Assembly (NCBI GenBank): GCA_008501785.1
Contig: QQUD01001080.1
Location: forward strand, 1 to 5,209
DNA length: 5,209 nt
Direction of reading: 5' to 3'
Source of the DNA: Chloroflexota bacterium
GTDB taxonomy: Bacteria > Chloroflexota > Anaerolineae > Promineifilales > Promineifilaceae
In this document: positions 1 through 4,603 of the stretch, one piece after another
Layout of the letters: every line of letters begins with the position of its first letter
Position numbering within the stretch: the stretch's first letter is position 1
Made by a program: the position numbers and the translations under genes
Notes under the pieces: model-generated
What the model saw: the letters and a program-made list of their open reading frames with translations, nothing else
Told to the model about the DNA's origin: nothing
Database searches by the model: none

Positions 1-106
1 AATGTGATTGCGTAAGACATCTTTTCACCTCAACAATCAGTTACCGCAACTTTGCAAAACAGCAACCCAAAAATAAATTAGAAATACTCCATGCGCATGG
101 AATCTG
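1..106. other. Non-coding left edge with a 14-bp palindrome
   Basis: I see no coding region with a convincing start or recognisable motif here. The stretch is AT-rich with A-runs near 66-75. The only structured item is a perfect 14-bp palindrome, TCCATGCGCATGGA, at 88-101, six bases outside the target duplication of the adjacent inverted-repeat element. It contains GCATGG, which also occurs in that element's terminal repeat (GGCATGGTTCA), so it may be related to an end of the element or may be a small operator. Any gene to the left lies outside the window. Confidence 0.4.
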
Positions 107-274
107 TAAACTCGGGCATGGTTCAAAACAAAACAGATGATCTTTACAATTTTTGGGCGACCACAAGGGTCGCCCCTACGATTCAACCTCGTGTAGGGGC
201 GCACCCTTGTGGTCGCCCTCTTCGGCCGGAAGTGTAAAGGTGATTTGTCTCATTCTGAACCATGCCTAAACTCG
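107..274. mobile_element. MITE-like inverted-repeat element with 8-bp target-site duplication
   Basis: The element itself spans 115-266 (152 bp). Its tips are an exact 11-bp inverted repeat, GGCATGGTTCA at 115-125 and its complement at 256-266. Pairing continues imperfectly to 149 and 232, with 27 of 35 positions matching and no gap by hand alignment. Immediately outside both tips lies the same octamer, TAAACTCG, at 107-114 and 267-274, which is what a transposition event leaves behind. The interior is a long hairpin (155-218) and has no room for a transposase, so the element would be non-autonomous and mobilised in trans. GG tips and an 8-bp duplication fit ISL3-type elements among others, but the family is not established. 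It lies just beyond the 3' end of the histidine kinase gene, whose stop codon begins 15 bp from the element and 7 bp from the duplication. Confidence 0.82.
155..218. repeat. Near-perfect hairpin forming the core of the inverted-repeat element
   Basis: The left arm (155-180) and right arm (190-218) are reverse complements except for one and two extra bases in the right arm; the loop is about 9 nt (181-189). The arms contain GGGCGACCACAAGGGT and CGCCCCTAC. From general knowledge, similar GTAGGGGCGACC...GGTCGCCC palindromes are common dispersed repeats in Chloroflexota and several other phyla. The arms match far better than the outer terminal repeats. The hairpin could fold in RNA read from either strand, but on the histidine-kinase strand it is followed by A residues, not T, so it is not a canonical intrinsic terminator. 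Confidence 0.8.
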
Positions 275-278
275 TTTT

Positions 279-1454
279 CTATTCCGCGTCCAATTTAGAT
301 TGTGGGAGGGATATAGTAAAGGTGGTTCCTTCATCGGGGGTGCTGGTGACGGAGATACGGCCGTTATGCGCCACCACCAACTGCTTCGTAATCGCCAACC
401 CCAGACCACTGCCAGTGCCCTCGTGGTGCGTTCGCACTTTATCGCCACGCCAGAACCGGTCAAAAATGAACGGTAAATTGTCGGCAGCAATCCCCTTACC
501 CGTATCTTGCACCTGAATCTGCACCGAGTCATCTACCAACTTTGCTTTTAAGGTGATGCTGCCATCCGGGGGCGTGTGTTGCAAGCTGTTCGCTACTAGA
601 TTGCTCAATACCTGATCCAGTCGGTCCATGTCGCCCATGATGTGCATTTTTGAAACATCGCCATTTGTAGCCAGGCGCAAATCGATGCTGGCAGCTTCTG
701 CCTGACCGCTAAAACTTGTTTGCACATCAGCCAATAGTTCAGCAATTGACACTTTTTCGTGACGCATAGGCAATTGGCCTGATTCTGCCAGAGAAAGCGT
801 GCGCAAATCTTCGACAAGCCGCGCCAATAGCTGCGTCTCTTCTAGCGTATCATTGATGTGGTCAGTCGATGGCTCATAGACCCCATCCAAAACGCCTTCT
901 AAATTGCCCTGGATGATGTGAAGCGGTGTGCGCAGTTCATGAGCGACATCAGCCGTTAAATTTCGACGCTGTTGGTCGGCCCGCTCAAGTTCTGAGGCCA
1001 TACGGTTAAATGATTGCGCTAACTTGCCAAATTCACCTGGACGCTTTTCCCCAACGCGTGTACTCAAATCGCCTTCAGCTACAGCATCAGCGGCATGCAT
1101 CACTTCAGAAAGCGGGGCTGCAATTCCTCTCCAAGCCCGCATCGCCATCCCAAAAGCCATGATCGGCAGCGCGACAGCCAGCCCACAGCCACCCATCCAG
1201 ACGAGAACGGCCGTTCTGCCATCCCCCTCAAACAGCCGCGTAATCAAAAATGCCAGCGCCATCATGCCACCGACAACCAGCAACGCCATCATGCCAAACA
1301 TAAACGCCATGCGAAAAAAGAGCACGCGGGGCTGCTTGTGTTTCCAGCGGGGAGGTCCATCAAAGCGGCGTCTTGATTCAAAGCGCTTCTGCCAATGTTC
1401 GGGGCCGCGCTGCGAGAACCGGCCTTTAAAGCGTGAATGTTTTTTCCAGGGCAT
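279..1454 (-). CDS. Membrane sensor histidine kinase (HAMP, HisKA, HATPase_c)
   Basis: This 391-residue kinase senses a signal at the membrane, autophosphorylates on histidine and passes the phosphate to the regulator encoded just upstream. Residues 1-43 are a very basic cytoplasmic tail (18 Lys/Arg/His). Two membrane segments follow, at about 44-72 and 83-107, separated by only about 10 residues, so there is no extracytoplasmic sensor domain. A HAMP linker covers about 108-162. The phospho-acceptor is His172 in AHELRTPL. The ATP-binding domain shows the N box (Asn285, Asn289), D box (DTGKGI, Asp317), F box (FDRFWR, 331-336) and G box (GTGSGLGLAI, 346-355). All catalytic motifs are intact. 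The start ATG overlaps the regulator stop codon as TAATG, implying translational coupling. The family assignment is secure; the stimulus is unknown, and the short loop suggests intramembrane sensing or an accessory protein. Confidence 0.95.
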   Translation of the reverse strand: MPWKKHSRFKGRFSQRGPEHWQKRFESRRRFDGPPRWKHKQPRVLFFRMAFMFGMMALLVVGGMMALAFLITRLFEGDGRTAVLVWMGGCGLAVALPIMAFGMAMRAWRGIAAPLSEVMHAADAVAEGDLSTRVGEKRPGEFGKLAQSFNRMASELERADQQRRNLTADVAHELRTPLHIIQGNLEGVLDGVYEPSTDHINDTLEETQLLARLVEDLRTLSLAESGQLPMRHEKVSIAELLADVQTSFSGQAEAASIDLRLATNGDVSKMHIMGDMDRLDQVLSNLVANSLQHTPPDGSITLKAKLVDDSVQIQVQDTGKGIAADNLPFIFDRFWRGDKVRTHHEGTGSGLGLAITKQLVVAHNGRISVTSTPDEGTTFTISLPQSKLDAE

Positions 1455-2140
1455 TACAACTCATCCGTAAAGCGGTAGCCAATCCCATAAACAGTTTCCA
1501 CATAGCGCGGATTGCTTGGGTCTGGCTCCAACTTGCGCCGTAAATTTTTTACATGGGCATCAACACTGCGATCATAGCCATCGTAAGCCACGCCATGCAA
1601 TCGAGAAAGTAACTGTGCACGACTAAACGTTTGCCCTGGATGCTGTGCCAGCACGGTCAACAAGTTAAACTCCATCCGTGAAAGCTGAATCGGTTCGCCG
1701 CCACGATTGACACGATGGCCTTCCAGGTCAATTTCGAGATCACCAGTTCGAATCAAACCAGGCTGATGCACACCACCGCTCACGCGGCGCAGCACGGCAC
1801 GCACCCGCGCCACCAATTCACGTGGCGAAAATGGCTTGGTGATGTAATCATCGGCCCCTAACTCTAATCCAATCAGCCGGTCTGTTTCTTCGACTCGCGC
1901 CGTGAGCATGATAATGGGCACATCGGATTCGCGGCGCAGAGTGCGGCACACATCCAGCCCATCCATACCGGGCAAGTTTAAATCGAGCACAACCATGCCT
2001 GGTTTCTCTTGACGTGCAATAGTGAGGGCGGTTTGGCCGTTAACGGCCGTTACCACCCGATACCCGCTCCGTTCTAGATAATCTCGGGCCAGTTTTACAA
2101 TTTTGGGTTCGTCGTCTACAACAAGTATCAGTTCGTTCAT
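1454..2140 (-). CDS. OmpR/PhoB-family DNA-binding response regulator
   Basis: This 228-residue cytoplasmic transcription factor is activated by phosphorylation from the adjacent kinase. The receiver domain (about 3-118) has the acidic pocket Asp9-Asp10, the phospho-acceptor Asp53 in VVLDLNLPGMDG, Thr80 in IIMLTA and Lys102 in TKPF. The C-terminal winged-helix domain (about 130-226) includes the SVDAHVKNLRRKL recognition-helix region and the typical ending VETVYGIGYRF. Length and motifs match the family throughout. I chose the ATG at 2140, because the receiver fold begins right after it (MNELILVVDDE). An upstream in-frame TTG at 2155 would add five residues and lies within repeat sequence. No clear Shine-Dalgarno sequence precedes the ATG. 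The family usually binds tandem direct repeats of about 10-11 bp; a candidate set lies at 3390-3453. Target genes are not known from the sequence alone. Confidence 0.95.
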   Translation of the reverse strand: MNELILVVDDEPKIVKLARDYLERSGYRVVTAVNGQTALTIARQEKPGMVVLDLNLPGMDGLDVCRTLRRESDVPIIMLTARVEETDRLIGLELGADDYITKPFSPRELVARVRAVLRRVSGGVHQPGLIRTGDLEIDLEGHRVNRGGEPIQLSRMEFNLLTVLAQHPGQTFSRAQLLSRLHGVAYDGYDRSVDAHVKNLRRKLEPDPSNPRYVETVYGIGYRFTDEL

Positions 2141-2150
2141 GGATATTTTT

Positions 2151-2178
2151 AGCAATCAGGTTTCAGCTTTCAGCTTTC
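2151..2178 (-). repeat. Short heptamer tandem repeat upstream of the response regulator
   Basis: Four 7-bp units lie head to tail. Read on the minus strand they are GAAAGCT twice, then GAAACCT and GATTGCT, ending 10 bp before the regulator's ATG. The spacer between the methyltransferase and regulator genes is therefore mostly repeat, with no obvious ribosome-binding site. It resembles the short tandemly repeated repetitive (STRR) sequences described in filamentous cyanobacteria. No function is evident. Confidence 0.6.
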
Positions 2179-2207
2179 AGACATTTTGAAGGTAATCTTA
2201 CCACGAG

Positions 2208-2681
2208 TTAGAGCCAGCGACGCACAGATTGTTTGTAGGCTAGGTACTTTTCACCGAAGAGGCGTTCGAGGTAGGCTTCTTCTCGTAAAATGACGCCGAA
2301 GTGCATGATAAGTAAGGTTGGAATCAATAAAATGATTCCCCAGAGGCTGTTGAGGGCCAGCGCTACACCTAATTGAATGGCGGTTAAACCAACATACATG
2401 GGATTGCGACTGTAGCGAAAAGGGCCAGACTTGACGAGTGTGGTGGCTGGATTGTGAGGATTAACGGCCGTTTCCCGCCGTATAAACTCTCGTTCACTCA
2501 TGAGCGACAACACCACACCCCCTATCACCAACAAAATTCCTACAACCACAATCCAATTCCCAGCCATCAATCGCATCGGCCAAAACAAAAACAGCAGCAC
2601 ATTAATAACAATTGCACCAAAATACAATCTTGGTGGCAAAATAATCACATTTGGCGTGTCAATTTGAGATGATTGTGTCAT
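2208..2681 (-). CDS. Isoprenylcysteine carboxyl methyltransferase-like membrane protein
   Basis: This 157-residue integral membrane protein belongs to the ICMT/PEMT group of SAM-dependent membrane methyltransferases. Hydrophobic segments lie at about 18-37, 41-62 and 96-130, the last long enough for a re-entrant pair. The conserved cytosolic part is visible: LVKSGPFRYSRNPMYVG (82-98), then a membrane hairpin, then REEAYLERLFGEKYLAYKQSVRRW (133-156), where the glutamates and arginines that hold the cofactor in this fold are found. The start ATG has a strong ribosome-binding site. Bacteria have no prenylated CaaX proteins of the eukaryotic type, so the real substrate, perhaps a lipid, thiol or small hydrophobic molecule, is unknown for most bacterial members. 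It lies 67 bp upstream of the regulator gene on the same strand, so co-transcription is plausible. The fold assignment is confident; the substrate is not. Confidence 0.88.
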   Translation of the reverse strand: MTQSSQIDTPNVIILPPRLYFGAIVINVLLFLFWPMRLMAGNWIVVVGILLVIGGVVLSLMSEREFIRRETAVNPHNPATTLVKSGPFRYSRNPMYVGLTAIQLGVALALNSLWGIILLIPTLLIMHFGVILREEAYLERLFGEKYLAYKQSVRRWL

Positions 2682-2688
2682 GATTTTT

Positions 2689-2694
2689 CCTCCC
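2689..2694 (-). promoter_or_regulatory. Strong Shine-Dalgarno for the methyltransferase gene
   Basis: The minus strand reads GGGAGG, with a 7-nt spacer before the ATG at 2681. This near-consensus site fixes the start. The heptamer repeat block begins only six bases upstream of it. Confidence 0.85.
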
Positions 2695-2700
2695 TGGAGC

Positions 2701-2765
2701 GGTAAACAGTAAACGGTAATCAGCGATATGGTTTACCGACCACCTTTCACCGATTACCGTTTACT
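2701..2765. repeat. Inverted repeat built from GGTAAAC-like heptamers
   Basis: A perfect 14-bp inverted repeat lies between the unknown membrane protein and the methyltransferase: 2708-2721 (AGTAAACGGTAATC) pairs with 2752-2765. The left arm is itself heptameric (GGTAAAC, AGTAAAC, GGTAATC at 2701-2721), and a further related piece, GGTTTACCGA, lies in the loop at 2730-2739. It fills most of the 96-bp intergenic gap. On the transcribed minus strand the stem is not followed by a T-run, so it is not a typical intrinsic terminator. It may instead be an mRNA-processing or stability hairpin within the operon, or simply a repeat. Confidence 0.65.
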
Positions 2766-2777
2766 TTTCCCGGTTCC

Positions 2778-3224
2778 TTACGCCGAGCGAATATCCGGTT
2801 CTACATCTTCTGGGCTTTTCTCGTATGGCTCATCGTCTGAGTCATGCCCATAACACCAAGGAGGAGATCCCCAGGGGCCACGTCCACGAAAGTGATGTCC
2901 CTGTTTACCCCAGTGTCCCCGCCGCCAGCGACGGAAGAACAACATTTTGAAGATAAACCCGAACAGCATCATGAACAACCAAAATTTAAAGATGCCGCCA
3001 ATAATCATGGCAAAGGGCGAATATCCTCGATAGTAGGGTGCGCGGAAGCGAGAGTGAGGGGGAACGGCCGTTTCCGCCGCCCCATCTTCACTACTTTCAG
3101 CCTGCTGTGCCGAGAAATAGCCATCCGTCCAACCTCGACTATAAGAGGTGCGCCCCATAAAACTCAGGCCGCCAAATACCAATAATAATGCGAGCAATCC
3201 ACCCACAAATCGTTTGCGAAACAT
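2778..3224 (-). CDS. Two-pass membrane protein of unknown function, first gene of the minus-strand unit
   Basis: I do not recognise a named family. The 148-residue product has a basic N-terminus and a first hydrophobic segment at about 6-23 (membrane anchor or uncleaved signal). An outward loop of about 45 residues follows, with RGWTDGY (30-36), an acidic stretch and a Tyr/Arg/Pro-rich part. The second, Phe-rich membrane segment spans about 70-97. The tail begins very basic and rich in Trp, Gly and His (98-119), contains one cysteine (Cys124), and ends acidic (128-142). The juxtamembrane Arg/Trp/His composition resembles the N-terminal tail of the histidine kinase encoded downstream. Being first in a unit that ends in a regulator and a kinase with almost no external loop, it could be an accessory sensor, but that is speculation. 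A good Shine-Dalgarno supports the start. Real gene: likely; function: unknown. Confidence 0.82.
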   Translation of the reverse strand: MFRKRFVGGLLALLLVFGGLSFMGRTSYSRGWTDGYFSAQQAESSEDGAAETAVPPHSRFRAPYYRGYSPFAMIIGGIFKFWLFMMLFGFIFKMLFFRRWRRGHWGKQGHHFRGRGPWGSPPWCYGHDSDDEPYEKSPEDVEPDIRSA

Positions 3225-3232
3225 GAAACTTA

Positions 3233-3238
3233 CTCCTT
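3233..3238 (-). promoter_or_regulatory. Shine-Dalgarno for the unknown membrane protein
   Basis: The minus strand reads AAGGAG, eight bases before the ATG at 3224. This is a near-consensus ribosome-binding site and supports both the reality of this otherwise unrecognised gene and the chosen start. Confidence 0.85.
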
Positions 3239-3252
3239 ATAAAAATAGCATG

Positions 3253-3284
3253 TCAGCTAGTCAGCTAATCAGCCAATCAGCGAA
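3253..3284. repeat. Four tandem octamers in the leader of the minus-strand unit
   Basis: TCAGCTAG, TCAGCTAA, TCAGCCAA and TCAGCGAA follow each other without a gap (consensus TCAGCNAR). They lie 28-60 bp upstream of the unknown membrane protein's start codon. An 8-bp period does not match a helical turn, which argues against simple side-by-side operator sites and for a slippage-type repeat. A possible role in the leader RNA is open. Confidence 0.7.
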
Positions 3285-3360
3285 GAAGCTGAAGTGCAGA
3301 AATATTCAGTTTTCATATGTGATGATGTACCATATTCTTAACTATTCTTTGCTTCTTCTT

Positions 3361-3380
3361 AGCGCCTTAGCGCCTTTGCG
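3361..3380. repeat. AGCGCCTT octamer pair plus partial copy
   Basis: AGCGCCTT occurs twice in tandem (3361-3368, 3369-3376), followed by TGCG as a degenerate third copy. Similar TTAGCGCCTTTGCG repeats are, from general knowledge, common in spacers of Cyanobacteria and Chloroflexota. No function can be assigned. Confidence 0.55.
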
Positions 3381-3389
3381 TTAATGATT

Positions 3390-3453
3390 TGAAGTATCGT
3401 GAAAAGTTGTGAAAAAGTTATGAAAGGGTTGGGGAGAGGTGGTGAAAGCAGAT
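3390..3453. promoter_or_regulatory. Candidate operator: TGAAA boxes at 10-11 bp spacing
   Basis: TGAA(A/G) starts at 3390, 3400, 3410, 3421 and 3443, so the steps are 10, 10, 11 and 22 bp. The central three units read TGAAAAGTTG, TGAAAAAGTTA and TGAAAGGGTTG. Direct repeats spaced by about one helical turn are the usual binding arrangement for OmpR/PhoB-family dimers, and such a regulator is encoded in the adjacent unit. The site lies between the two divergent units, so it could control either or both. Autoregulation and control of the proteases are inferences from position and spacing only. Confidence 0.4.
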
Positions 3454-3547
3454 TTCAAAAAAAAATGGACTTGCAAAAAACTCAACCTAACCATTCTTCC
3501 AGGTCAACCCCACCCCTTCAACTGATTCCATTTATGCAACAAACTTT

Positions 3548-3553
3548 TATGAT
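3548..3553 (+). promoter_or_regulatory. Possible -10 element for the protease unit
   Basis: TATGAT differs from the TATAAT consensus at one position and is followed by AT-rich DNA. Transcription from here would start near 3560 and include the 3581-3612 hairpin in the leader. No good -35 hexamer lies 16-18 bp upstream, so an activator (for example at 3390-3453) might be needed, or this is a chance match. Confidence 0.3.
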
Positions 3554-3580
3554 AAGACACAAATATTTTACAAACCAACA

Positions 3581-3612
3581 GGTGCGACGCACTTTCTGAA
3601 GTGCGTCGCGCC
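3581..3612 (+). repeat. Strong GC-rich hairpin in the protease leader
   Basis: The 14-base arms 3581-3594 (GGTGCGACGCACTT) and 3599-3612 pair at 13 of 14 positions around a 4-base loop (TCTG). The hairpin ends 17 bases before the Shine-Dalgarno and does not sequester it, so it does not look like a simple thermosensor. No T-run follows, so it is not a standard terminator. A 5' stabilising stem, or a REP-type palindrome inserted in the leader, are the likely readings. Confidence 0.75.
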
Positions 3613-3629
3613 TTAACACTCAACAACTT

Positions 3630-3633
3630 GGAG
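3630..3633 (+). promoter_or_regulatory. Shine-Dalgarno that decides the protease 1 start
   Basis: GGAG lies six bases before the ATG at 3640. It favours this ATG over an in-frame GTG at 3601, which lies inside the right arm of the hairpin and has no ribosome-binding site. Confidence 0.75.
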
Positions 3634-3639
3634 AAACAA

Positions 3640-4536
3640 ATGTCTGTACTCGCTGAACTTTCAAATGGTCTCGCAACAGTCGTTAGCAATGCTGGTCCCA
3701 GCGTCGTGCGCGTCGAAGGGCGGAAGCGCCTGCCCGCCACCGGCATCGTCTGGTCTGCAGATGGCGTCATCGTCACCGCACACCACATTGTAACTCGTGA
3801 CGACAAAATCAAAGTTGGTTTTGCCGATGGCAGCTCCGCCAGTGCCATACTGGTTGGCCGTGATCCCACAACTGATCTCGCCATCCTGCGCACCGATGCC
3901 TCAGAGCTGTCAGCACTCACCGAAACAAACAAAAATGAGCTTGGTGTCGGTAATTTTGTTTTGGCACTGGGGCGCCCTGGCAGAACTGTACAAGCAACCC
4001 TCGGCATCGTGAGCGCCCTGGGCGATAGTTGGCGCACCGGTATGGGTGGCAAAATTGATCGGTATTTGCAAACTGATTTGGTCATGTATCCCGGTTTTTC
4101 CGGTGGTCCACTGGTCGATGTCAACGGCAATTTAGTCGGATTGAACACATCTGCGTTGGTGCGTGGTGTAAGCATTGCCGTTCCAACCCCCACTTTGGCG
4201 CGGGTTGCGGATTCGCTGCTGGCACATGGTCGTGTGAAGCGCGGATACCTGGGTGTGAGCACGCAACAAGTGCGCTTGCCTGATGCAGCCCGTGATGAAT
4301 TAGGCCAAAAACGTGGGCTACTGATTGTATCTGTTGAATCTGGCAGCCCTGCCGAAGATGCCGGTTTGACGCTGGGAGACACGATTGTGGCTTTAGCTGA
4401 CTCTCCTGTACAAAATCATGATGATTTGCTGGCGCAGCTCACTTCTGATCGTGTTGGACAAGAGACGCCAGCGAAGATTTTGCGTGGGGGGCAGGTTAGC
4501 ACGTTGAATGTGGTGATTGGGGAACGGCCTTCCTAA
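3640..4536 (+). CDS. HtrA/DegP-like trypsin-family serine protease with one PDZ domain
   Basis: This 298-residue S1C-type peptidase or protein-quality protease cleaves unfolded proteins by a Ser-His-Asp triad. The protease domain spans about 15-190: His49 in VTAHHIV (HtrA enzymes have NHVV here), Asp79 in TTDLAIL and Ser154 in PGFSGGP. A C-terminal PDZ domain covers about 198-296, with the peptide-binding loop GYLGV (202-206) and the helix-start motif SPAEDAGLTLGD. One PDZ domain resembles DegS or HtrA2 rather than DegP. There is no signal peptide, lipobox or membrane segment: the chain starts MSVLAELSNG and enters the protease fold at once. It is therefore predicted to be cytoplasmic, unusual for HtrA enzymes. 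The triad appears intact, so it should be active. It heads a two-gene unit with a paralogue 67 bp downstream. Codon use shifts toward G and T near the 3' end. Confidence 0.92.
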   Translation: MSVLAELSNGLATVVSNAGPSVVRVEGRKRLPATGIVWSADGVIVTAHHIVTRDDKIKVGFADGSSASAILVGRDPTTDLAILRTDASELSALTETNKNELGVGNFVLALGRPGRTVQATLGIVSALGDSWRTGMGGKIDRYLQTDLVMYPGFSGGPLVDVNGNLVGLNTSALVRGVSIAVPTPTLARVADSLLAHGRVKRGYLGVSTQQVRLPDAARDELGQKRGLLIVSVESGSPAEDAGLTLGDTIVALADSPVQNHDDLLAQLTSDRVGQETPAKILRGGQVSTLNVVIGERPS

Positions 4537-4598
4537 CAAAAAACAGTCAACGAACAACAATCAACAAAAAACGGAAAACAAGAATCAGAAAACGGGAA
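4536..4598 (+). repeat. Nine-unit degenerate heptamer array between the two proteases
   Basis: The whole gap has an exact 7-bp period. Cytosine is the second base of every unit, at 4537, 4544, 4551, 4558, 4565, 4572, 4579, 4586 and 4593. The first base is A in eight of nine units, and the last base is A in all nine (consensus ACNNNAA). The strand is almost free of T. The array starts at the last base of the first protease stop codon and ends six bases before the next ATG. The last unit, ACGGGAA, is the only candidate for a weak ribosome-binding site. Confidence 0.75.
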
Positions 4599-4603
4599 AT
4601 GTT

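Larger units (their letters stand above)
3225..3639. other. Divergent intergenic regulatory region
   Basis: This region of about 415 bp separates the minus-strand sensor unit from the plus-strand protease unit and should hold both promoters. From left to right it holds a ribosome-binding site (minus), four octamer repeats, a second octamer pair near 3361, TGAAA boxes at helical spacing, an A9 run near 3459-3467, a C/T-rich stretch, a possible -10 box, a strong hairpin and the protease ribosome-binding site. A minus-strand promoter is not clear. TTAAGA-like and TATGAA-like hexamers 18 bp apart near 3315-3345 are the best I can see, and they are weak. I see no small gene or structured RNA of a known class. 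Confidence 0.6.

Noticed and set aside
1..12. 12-base word AATGTGATTGCG shared with 4974-4985
   Set aside because: One shared 12-mer is expected by chance in a window of this size, and the flanks do not match.
115..266. Inverted-repeat element as an intrinsic terminator for the kinase unit
   Set aside because: On the minus strand the stem is followed by A residues rather than a T-run. It might still end transcription by another route, but it lacks the canonical signal.
1024..1470. Plus-strand open frame opposite the start of the histidine kinase
   Set aside because: It is antisense to the kinase membrane and HAMP region, with a low-complexity product and no domain or ribosome-binding site.
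2141..2155. TTG start adding five residues to the response regulator
   Set aside because: The receiver domain starts immediately after the ATG at 2140, and the TTG lies in the edge of a heptamer repeat.
3253..3284. CRISPR array
   Set aside because: Units are 8 bp with no spacers; this is a simple tandem repeat, and no cas gene is present.
3601..3639. GTG start for protease 1 inside the leader hairpin
   Set aside because: It has no Shine-Dalgarno and would start translation in a stable stem. The ATG at 3640 has GGAG at good spacing. The extension also gives no signal peptide.
3504..4382. Long minus-strand open frame of 292 codons opposite protease 1
   Set aside because: It lies antisense to a gene with a full catalytic triad and PDZ motifs. 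Its Ser/Arg/Pro/Thr-rich product shows no recognisable domain and there is no ribosome-binding site. It is an out-of-frame shadow.
4517..4603. TTG start extending protease 2 by 29 residues
   Set aside because: The extra residues are an Asn/Gln/Lys stretch produced by the heptamer array and overlap the end of protease 1; the ATG at 4604 is at the natural domain start.
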